Source: Solimicrobium silvestre
GTDB taxonomy: Bacteria > Pseudomonadota > Gammaproteobacteria > Burkholderiales > Burkholderiaceae_D
Assembly (NCBI RefSeq): GCF_002976435.1
Contig: NZ_PUGF01000021.1
Coordinates: forward strand, 26,871-90,870
Direction: 5' to 3'
DNA length: 64,000 nt
Part shown: piece by piece, positions 57,869 to 64,000 of the stretch
Position numbering within the stretch: position 1 is the stretch's first letter
Layout of the letters: every line of letters starts with the position of its first letter
Translations under genes and position numbers: made by a program
Notes under the pieces: generated by a model
The model's input: only the letters and a program-made list of their open reading frames with translations
The model's database searches: none
Told to the model about the DNA's origin: nothing

Positions 57869-57920
57869 ATTACGATTTTTGTAGCTAAATAAGACGCCGT
57901 TTTAAGCATTTATTCCCCAT

Positions 57921-58050
57921 TTTCATATATCCCCGTAAAACCTAATTTTTAACGTATCCATTGTGGTTTTCGTTGCATATTTTGACAGCATATCAATAGC
58001 GCAATATAGAACCTTAGCAACAGCTCGATATTGAAATAAAATATCCTTGT
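57921..58050. repeat. AT-rich interspersed repeat, copy C
   Basis: A shorter copy: TTCATATA, TTTTTAACGTATCCATTG, GCATATTTTGACAGCATAT, CAATAGC-CAATA and GATATTGAAATAAAATATCC align in order with copies A, B and D. It lies between two genes that converge. Confidence 0.5.
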
Positions 58051-58061
58051 ACCTCAAAATG

Positions 58062-58099
58062 AAAAAGCCAGTTTCGATCATAACGAAACTGGCTTTTTT
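58062..58099 (-). terminator. Rho-independent terminator after fadD
   Basis: GCCAGTTTCG and CGAAACTGGC pair perfectly over a 7-base loop, flanked by A-run and T-run. It lies just downstream of fadD on the minus strand and would also serve the convergent thioesterase gene. Confidence 0.85.
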
Positions 58100-58120
58100 A
58101 CTTATAAAACTCAACCCAAA

Positions 58121-59803
58121 TTACGCGGCTTTTTTCTCATCACGTAATTCACGACGTAAAATTTTGCCCACATTAGTTTTAGGCAACTCCGTTCTAAACT
58201 CAATGTGACGCGGCTTTTTATATCCGGTTAACTCGTGTTTACAGTATTCCAATATATCTTGCACAGTCAACGCAGGGTCTTTTTTAACGATATACAGCTT
58301 GACCGCTTCACCAGAATGTTCATCAGGAACGCCAACGCAAGCAACTTCCAACACGCCCGGATGCATCGCCACAACACCTTCGATTTCATTCGGATAAACA
58401 TTAAATCCAGAGACTAGGATCATGTCTTTTTTACGATCCACAATCTTGGTGCAGCCAGTTTCATCCATCACGCCGATATCGCCGGTTTTAAAGAAACCAT
58501 CTGCCGTCATTACCTTGGCCGTTTCAGCCGGATTGTTCCAATAGCCCGCCATCACTTGTGGACCACGAATGCCGATTTCACCGGGCTGACCTAACGGCAC
58601 TTCATCACCGTTATCATCCAAAATCTTTAATTCTGTCGACGGCAAAGGCAAGCCAATTGAACCGGCCACGCCTGTCCCATCCAGCGGATGTGCGGAGGCA
58701 ATTGGTGATGTTTCAGATAAGCCATAACCTTCACAAATGGTGCTGCCAGTGATTTTTTTCCAACGCTCGGTAACTGCTTTTTGCATGGCCATACCACCGC
58801 CCATACTGAGTTTCAGGTTACTAAAATCAAGTTTAGCGAACTCAGAATTATTCATTAAGCCGTTGTACAAGGTGTTTACAGCAGGGAACATGTCCACTTT
58901 GTATTTACCGAGTTCTTTAATGAAACCGGGCATATCGCGCGGATTAGGAATAAGAATATTCAGCGCGCCCAAACGCATGCCCACCAAGCCACAGACAGTC
59001 AGTGCAAAAATATGGTACAGCGGCAAGGCGCAAACCATAGTCAATTGATGACTATCCGGCTGTTTGCTTAATGCGGGCTGAAACCAGGCATCAGCCTGAA
59101 TCACGTTAGCGACAATGTTACGCTGAGTGAGCATCGCGCCTTTAGAAACACCGGTAGTGCCACCGGTATATTGCAAGAAGGCCAGATCATCCATGCTGAA
59201 TTCAACCGGATTCTGACTCAGTCTGGCTGCGCTGGAAAGAACGCTATTAAAACTGATTGAGCCAGGCAATGAAAATGCCGGCACCATTTTTTTAACATGG
59301 CGCACTACCAAATTTACAATAGTGCCTTTTACAGTGCCGAGTAAATCGCCCATGCAGGCAACCACAACATGCTTAACCGGTGTGTGGGCAATAACTTGCT
59401 CTAAGGTAGTGGCGAAATTTTCCAGGATGAAAATTGCTTCTGCGCCGGAATCTTTTAATTGATGTTCTAATTCACGCGGCGTATATAAGGGATTAACATT
59501 CACCACGGTATAACCAGCGCGTATCACACCCAACATCACGACCGGATATTGCAAAATATTCGGCATCATAATCGCAATACGTGCGCCCTTTTTGATACCT
59601 TTACTTTGCAGCCAGGCAGCGATTTTTAAAGACATCGCATCGAGTTCGGCATAAGTAATCGATTTATCCATACAAACAAACGCTGGCCGGGATGCAAATT
59701 TCTTCAGCGATTCTTCCATTAACTGAGCAAGCGAATGGTATTTTGAAAAATCAACTTCTGCAGGTACACCTTGTGGGTAGGATTTTAACCAAAACTTGTC
59801 CAT
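58121..59803 (-). CDS. fadD: Long-chain fatty acid CoA ligase
   Basis: Activates fatty acids with ATP and CoA for beta-oxidation. With start ATG 59803 (AGAGGAA upstream) the product is 560 residues beginning MDKFWLKSYPQGVP. The AMP-binding P-loop is LQYTGGTTGVSKGAMLTQRN. Later come the GYGLSETSP motif, TGDIGVMDETG and VDRKKDMILVSGFNVYPNEI, with the catalytic lysine in PKTNVGKILRREL. An in-frame ATG at 59821 precedes the ribosome-binding site and is rejected. Ends at a clear terminator. Confidence 0.94.
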   Translation of the reverse strand: MDKFWLKSYPQGVPAEVDFSKYHSLAQLMEESLKKFASRPAFVCMDKSITYAELDAMSLKIAAWLQSKGIKKGARIAIMMPNILQYPVVMLGVIRAGYTVVNVNPLYTPRELEHQLKDSGAEAIFILENFATTLEQVIAHTPVKHVVVACMGDLLGTVKGTIVNLVVRHVKKMVPAFSLPGSISFNSVLSSAARLSQNPVEFSMDDLAFLQYTGGTTGVSKGAMLTQRNIVANVIQADAWFQPALSKQPDSHQLTMVCALPLYHIFALTVCGLVGMRLGALNILIPNPRDMPGFIKELGKYKVDMFPAVNTLYNGLMNNSEFAKLDFSNLKLSMGGGMAMQKAVTERWKKITGSTICEGYGLSETSPIASAHPLDGTGVAGSIGLPLPSTELKILDDNGDEVPLGQPGEIGIRGPQVMAGYWNNPAETAKVMTADGFFKTGDIGVMDETGCTKIVDRKKDMILVSGFNVYPNEIEGVVAMHPGVLEVACVGVPDEHSGEAVKLYIVKKDPALTVQDILEYCKHELTGYKKPRHIEFRTELPKTNVGKILRRELRDEKKAA

Positions 59804-60025
59804 GTATTCCTCTTGTCTCATATAGTTATTAGGTGCATCGATTACTGCATAAGCTTATGCCAATTTAAAGGCGAAGCGCCTTGAATGCTAATTCAGAGAA
59901 CCACTTTGGCGCAAGTAGTTTCACCAAAATTGAACTCTCACTCTATTTACGCCTCATTCTGGTGCTTATTTCGATGCAGACTGGGCTATTTTTCGCGCCG
60001 TTTCTCGTATTACTGACGCGGCAAT

Positions 60026-62110
60026 TCAACTACTTAATTTTTCCACTTCAACCAATACATCATAAAACGTAGCGCCACCACCCATATCGGTTAATTTTTG
60101 ACTAGTCACCGCATTAGCATTTTGCCCGTCGCCAGCCAATTTTTTCCACCAAATAGACAAGCCAACAACGACTCCGACGCGGGCTTTTTCCGTCACACGA
60201 ACCCGTGCTTGCATACTACCGCGTTGATTAAAAATACGAACCATAGCGCCGGTTTCGATAGCTCTTGGCGCAGCATCCTGTGGGTGCATATCCAAATGCG
60301 GCTCGCCTTCGGTGTCACGTAAGCTTTTCACATTCACAAAAGTGGAATTCATAAAGTTACGCGCTGGCGGAGAAATCATCGCCAGTGGATAGTGCTGCGC
60401 CAATTCTCGATTGGATGCGACTGACTCATACGGCGCAATAAAAGTCGGCAGCGGATCCAATCCAGCATGTAGCATCTGATTGGAATAAAATTCACATTTA
60501 CCGGAAGGCGTTAAAAATCCGCCTTCAGCAAACGGCGCGGCCGGCAAATTGAGTTTTTTCCAACCACTTTGCTTCAATGCATCCCAATCAAAATGCATCG
60601 CTTTCACATCGTCAGTGCGAAATGCCTGGGCAGCAATTTGATCGTCGGTTTGGCTAAAACATGGATCGGTGTAACCCATTTTTTGCGCTAACAAACGGAA
60701 AAATTCGGAATTCGGTTTCGCTTCGCCAAGTGGCGCGATTGCTGCGTTATTCGCCATCATGTAGTAATGGCCGTAAGCACCGTGCACATCGACATGTTCT
60801 AACTGCGTTGTGGCTGGCAAAAGTATGTCAGCATAATCCGCGGTATCAGTTTGAAAATGCTCTAACACCACGGTAAATAAATCTTCCCGAGCAAATCCCT
60901 GTACGACTTTTTCCGAGTCGGGAGCAACTGCGACCGGATTTGAATTGTAGACAATCACAGCCTCAATTTTTGGGCCGAACTCAGGACTAGCCGGACTCAA
61001 TAAATCATCACCGATCGTACTCATATTAATGGTGCGCGGTATAACATCAATAGGAATTAAATCAGGACGCTGCATGGCGGCGTTATTTTTAGGAAAACCG
61101 CCAGACAGTGACAACATCGCACCACCAGCAGCTTGTCGCCAGGCGCCAGTAAGTGCCGGTAAACAGGTAATATTGCGTACTGCCATACCGCCGCCATGCA
61201 CTCGCTGCACACCGTAATTAAGACGAATTAATGCAGCATCACCGTTACGGCAGCATTCACCGTATGCGCGTGCCAACTGCACAACTTCATCGACAGAAAT
61301 ACCGCAAGTTGCGGCGGTGCGTTCTGGGGGCCACTGCTCAGCGCGCTTGGCTAGTTCATCAAAGCCCAAGGTGTATTTGGCAATGTAATCACGATCAATC
61401 AACTCTTCTTTAATCAGCACATGCATTAAGCCTAACGCCAAGGCCGCATCCGTTCCCGGCATCAGTGCAATATGTTGATGGCACTTTTCGGCGGTCAGTG
61501 ATCGGTAAGGATCAATCGCAATCAACTTAGCGCCAGCGCGTTTCGCTTCTTGCGCTCTCATCCAAAAGTGCAAATTAGATACGATAGGATTCGATCCCCA
61601 AATCAGGATTAATTTTGCATGTTGAACCTGTTCAAGATCGGTTCCAATTGAAGCGCCTATTGTGTATTTATAGCCCGTTGCACCAGCAGTTGCACAAATT
61701 GTTCGGTCTAATAATGAGGCGCCGATTTGATGGAAAAATCGGTGTGCCATCGCTTCACCCTGTATCAGACCCATCGTGCCAGCATAACTGTAGGGTACGA
61801 TTGCCTGCGGATTATTGGCTGCGATGTTAGTCAGATTTTGCGCGATAGTTTCTAGCGCTTCATCCCAACTAATACGGACAAACTTGCCCTCACCTTTTTT
61901 CCCAACCCGTTTTTGTGGATAAAGCAAACGATCAGGATGGTAAGTACGCTCGGTGTAACGCGCCACTTTAGTGCAAAGCACGCCAGCAGTGGTCGGATGA
62001 TCAGGATCACCGCGTACTTCCGTTGCAACACCGTCGCTGACTGTCACTAATAATGCGCAAGTATCAGGACAATCATGCGGGCAAACGCCGCGAACTATCG
62101 TGGTGCTCAT
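60026..62110 (-). CDS. Molybdopterin-dependent oxidoreductase (single subunit, DMSO reductase family)
   Basis: A 694-residue member of the DMSO reductase superfamily. The N-terminal iron-sulfur cluster motif is CPHDCPDTCALLV with a fourth cysteine in GVLCTKVARY. The cofactor-binding parts include ILIWGSNPIVSNLHFWM, LIAIDPYRSLTAEK, AVIVYNSNPVAVAPD and the C-terminal domain with LAMISPPARNFMNSTF. DRTICATAGATGY contains a cysteine that could ligand molybdenum. No signal peptide is visible, so probably cytoplasmic. No small subunits or electron-transfer partners are adjacent, so the substrate cannot be named. Confidence 0.88.
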   Translation of the reverse strand: MSTTIVRGVCPHDCPDTCALLVTVSDGVATEVRGDPDHPTTAGVLCTKVARYTERTYHPDRLLYPQKRVGKKGEGKFVRISWDEALETIAQNLTNIAANNPQAIVPYSYAGTMGLIQGEAMAHRFFHQIGASLLDRTICATAGATGYKYTIGASIGTDLEQVQHAKLILIWGSNPIVSNLHFWMRAQEAKRAGAKLIAIDPYRSLTAEKCHQHIALMPGTDAALALGLMHVLIKEELIDRDYIAKYTLGFDELAKRAEQWPPERTAATCGISVDEVVQLARAYGECCRNGDAALIRLNYGVQRVHGGGMAVRNITCLPALTGAWRQAAGGAMLSLSGGFPKNNAAMQRPDLIPIDVIPRTINMSTIGDDLLSPASPEFGPKIEAVIVYNSNPVAVAPDSEKVVQGFAREDLFTVVLEHFQTDTADYADILLPATTQLEHVDVHGAYGHYYMMANNAAIAPLGEAKPNSEFFRLLAQKMGYTDPCFSQTDDQIAAQAFRTDDVKAMHFDWDALKQSGWKKLNLPAAPFAEGGFLTPSGKCEFYSNQMLHAGLDPLPTFIAPYESVASNRELAQHYPLAMISPPARNFMNSTFVNVKSLRDTEGEPHLDMHPQDAAPRAIETGAMVRIFNQRGSMQARVRVTEKARVGVVVGLSIWWKKLAGDGQNANAVTSQKLTDMGGGATFYDVLVEVEKLSS

Positions 62111-62145
62111 AGAACTTCCATGTAAAAACGATGAATACCGCTATT

Positions 62146-63060
62146 TTATACGGGTAACTGATCTGGTTTCTGACCTAATCGAATCCCACTATTATTATTT
62201 TCCAACTCAAGCAAAGCGGCAGAGTGATCTGCCTGCGGGTTGGTTATGAGTAAGTGTCGATATACCTGCGCAATTAACTCTGCTTGAGGTAATTTAAGTT
62301 GCGCCTGTTGCGCTGCTAGCAAGATATTTTCCATGTCTTTAGCCTGGCTGCGCACTTGCCCACCGGGCATAAAATTTCTGTCCAACATACGTTGTCCATG
62401 CACTTCCAAAATTTTACTTTCAGCAAAACCACCCCGCAGTGCTTGCCTGACCGCAGCCGGATCAGCGCCACCGGCCTGTGCCAACAATAAAGCTTCAGCA
62501 ACTAAAATTAGTGTCCCGCCCACGATTAATTGATTGCACAATTTAGCCAGCTGACCAGATCCCGGTGCGCCAACCAAAGTCGGCTTACCCATCACTTCCA
62601 ATATTGGCTTAACTCGTAAGTAATCTAATTCACTTGCGCCCACCATAATCGCCAAACTACCAGCCTCGGCGCCGATCACGCCGCCAGAGACTGGCGCGTC
62701 AATAAATCCGACACCTCTGGCAGCTAATAGCTGGTGTAATTCCAGCGCTTCCAATTGCTGCGTGGAGCTCATATCAATCACCAGCACTTCATCCGCCAGT
62801 GCATCGAGTGCCTGATTCAGCACCTGTTTTACGACAGGTCCCGCTTCCAGCATCGTAATCACAATCGCTGCCGACCTTACCGCTTCCGGAATTGTTTCGG
62901 CTAATGTTGCTCCTTGCGCAACGCAAACAGCCGCTTTTGCAGCAGTACGATTCCACACTGTCAACGGATATCCTGCCTGCAATAAACGGCATGCCATTGG
63001 TTGGCCCATTAAACCTAAACCCAGAAATGCAATGTGCGGCAACGCAGCGCTATTTTTCAT
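62146..63060 (-). CDS. 3-hydroxyisobutyrate dehydrogenase-family NAD(P) oxidoreductase
   Basis: A 304-residue beta-hydroxyacid dehydrogenase. It has the dinucleotide-binding FLGLGLMGQPMACRLLQAG, the substrate signature FIDAPVSGGVIGAEAGSLAI, and the catalytic lysine in GQLAKLCNQLIVGGTL. Members include tartronate semialdehyde reductase, 3-hydroxyisobutyrate dehydrogenase and similar enzymes; the sequence does not separate them with confidence. It is upstream of the molybdopterin oxidoreductase on the same strand with a 35-bp gap, so they may be co-transcribed. Confidence 0.88.
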   Translation of the reverse strand: MKNSAALPHIAFLGLGLMGQPMACRLLQAGYPLTVWNRTAAKAAVCVAQGATLAETIPEAVRSAAIVITMLEAGPVVKQVLNQALDALADEVLVIDMSSTQQLEALELHQLLAARGVGFIDAPVSGGVIGAEAGSLAIMVGASELDYLRVKPILEVMGKPTLVGAPGSGQLAKLCNQLIVGGTLILVAEALLLAQAGGADPAAVRQALRGGFAESKILEVHGQRMLDRNFMPGGQVRSQAKDMENILLAAQQAQLKLPQAELIAQVYRHLLITNPQADHSAALLELENNNSGIRLGQKPDQLPV

Positions 63061-63178
63061 AACTTAGTTATAATATTAATTTATATGCAATAAATATTTT
63101 TCAAAACCAACTTAACTTCAGTGTGTTTATTTTCTACACTCTGTAGTAGGGCATTCAAACTTTTAATAGGAGATTATT

Positions 63179-63715
63179 GTGCTTTTTCCGTCAAAACACC
63201 TTCTTTGCATTGGATTGCTTAGTATATCTGCTCTGGCAAACGCTTTTGATGGCATTTCAGCCGAATTTGGAGAAGGGAATCAAACTGATCTAATTAAAAT
63301 AGCAGTGCAAAAGACACTGGATGAGCAGTATTGGCAGTCAAACGGAAATCATTTCGCGCCGTATTTGGAAGCTAGTCTGGCGAACTGGAAAAGCGACGAT
63401 GTTCAAAATATTTCCGGCCAAAAGCAAAATTTGTACGATTTTGGCTTTACACCGGTACTACGCTGGCAGAAAGATAATCGGCTTGGATGGTATGGTGAAG
63501 CAGGAATTGGCGTTCATTATCTAACGGATCTGTATGACAATAATCAAAAAAAAGCATCGACCAAATTTCAATTTGGTGATCACATTGCAATTGGCTATGT
63601 TTTTCAAAACAAAATTGAAATCGCATTGAAGTTTCAGCACTTCTCAAACGCCAGCATCAAGAAGCCAAATCCAGCGATGAACTTCGCCTTGATCAAACTG
63701 GGCTACGCCTTTTAG
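63179..63715 (+). CDS. pagL: PagL-like lipid A 3-O-deacylase
   Basis: Outer-membrane beta-barrel enzyme removing the 3-O acyl chain from lipid A. The 178-residue protein has a signal peptide (LLCIGLLSISALANA), alternating aromatic strands, and near the C-terminus the catalytic pair in FQHFSNASIKKPNPAMN (His about 153, Ser about 155), ending in a beta-barrel-type aromatic residue (LGYAF). The start is GTG at 63179, with AGGAG about 8 bp upstream. It is the last protein gene before the rRNA operon end and converges with it. Confidence 0.85.
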   Translation: MLFPSKHLLCIGLLSISALANAFDGISAEFGEGNQTDLIKIAVQKTLDEQYWQSNGNHFAPYLEASLANWKSDDVQNISGQKQNLYDFGFTPVLRWQKDNRLGWYGEAGIGVHYLTDLYDNNQKKASTKFQFGDHIAIGYVFQNKIEIALKFQHFSNASIKKPNPAMNFALIKLGYAF

Positions 63716-63854
63716 CGAATAGCCAATCTGCGCAAGTGGTGACGCAGGATAAATTCTAGCGTGCCGCCATTGTTCAGCCCATCTGAGTCGATGGTCGATG
63801 GGCACCGAAGATGAATATAACGATAAATCAGAGCAGTAAAAATCAAACGAGCAT

Positions 63855-63889
63855 AAAAAAACCCCCACTAAATTAGCGGGGGTTTTTAG
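63855..63889 (-). terminator. Rho-independent terminator of the rRNA operon
   Basis: On the minus strand, just after 5S rRNA, CCCCC and GGGGG form the stem (with one A-C mismatch and further pairs) around an AT loop, followed by a run of seven T. Confidence 0.85.
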
Positions 63890-63897
63890 GAAGAACA

Positions 63898-64000
63898 GCC
63901 TGACGATAACCTACTTTCACACTGGTTGCAGCACTATCATTGGCGCAGAGTCGTTTCACGGTCCTGTTCGGGATGGGAAGGGGTGGGACCGACTCGCTAT
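63898..64000 (-). rRNA. rrf: 5S ribosomal RNA, 5' end beyond window
   Basis: The reverse complement reads AGCGAGTCGGTCCCACCCC, then TCCCATCCCGAACAGGACCG, and ends GTAGGTTATCGTCAGG, the conserved body of betaproteobacterial 5S rRNA. About ten bases at the 5' end lie outside. The orientation means the rest of an rrn operon lies to the right of this window, and a strong terminator follows its 3' end. The exact 3' base is uncertain by two or three. Confidence 0.96.

Noticed and set aside
59881..60072. 63-codon plus-strand frame between fadD and the molybdopterin oxidoreductase
   Set aside because: No start signal, overlaps the oxidoreductase end, and lacks any family pattern. The 222-bp gap appears to hold only the fadD upstream region.

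Overview
The window looks like chromosome of a betaproteobacterium in the order Burkholderiales, most likely an Oxalobacteraceae-type genome (Undibacterium/Herminiimonas-like). I infer this from protein style and gene order (dusB-fis-purH-ruvC, actP with a DUF485 partner, DUF3025 next to pyrC, bdhA with adc) and from a moderate G+C by eye, not from a search. Genes are densely packed on both strands. I see no prophage, CRISPR array, intact insertion sequence or tRNA. A 5S rRNA, the distal end of an rrn operon, enters at the right edge on the minus strand, and a membrane sensor protein is cut by the left edge.

Layout. 1-11 kb: partial Cache-type sensor, then dusB-fis-purH-ruvC and ruvA-ruvB, with five unrelated genes (POT transporter, VOC protein, DUF1223, GNAT, membrane protein) between ruvC and ruvA. 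11.5-15 kb: hydratase, XdhC-like protein, and an adc-bdhA ketone/polyhydroxybutyrate pair. 15.2-22 kb: Phd/PIN toxin-antitoxin pair, HDOD protein, DUF2147, valS, a decayed FitAB-like pair, periplasmic asparaginase. 22.8-26.2 kb: slyD followed by a short J-domain protein and three proteins I do not recognise, apparently one operon. 26.2-32 kb: AbrB/PIN toxin-antitoxin pair, rhomboid protease with a helical-repeat tail facing a second membrane/repeat protein, DUF885 protein. 32.3-37 kb: TPP riboswitch and thiC-thiS-thiG-thiD-thiE. 37-44 kb: RHH/RelE pair, 7TM-type GGDEF protein, GST, uvrD, Na+/H+ antiporter-like protein. 44-50 kb: two small stress or secreted proteins, actP-DUF485, KirBac channel, DUF3025, pyrC. 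50.5-64 kb: gdhA, MocR regulator divergent from a LysE exporter, LysR, ABC exporter, thioesterase, fadD, molybdopterin oxidoreductase, HIBADH-family dehydrogenase, PagL, 5S rRNA.

Most new information is in the non-coding and accessory DNA. An AT-rich interspersed repeat of roughly 130-160 bp occurs four times. A terminal-inverted-repeat element occurs twice, once between thiS and thiG. A 149-bp MITE-like element has 17-bp inverted repeats and a 4-bp target duplication, and it supplies the last codons and stop of an ABC transporter. There are three intact toxin-antitoxin pairs plus one internally deleted pair; one intact pair lies between exact 14-bp direct repeats. The best candidate for an undescribed functional system is the slyD/J-domain/unknown-protein operon.
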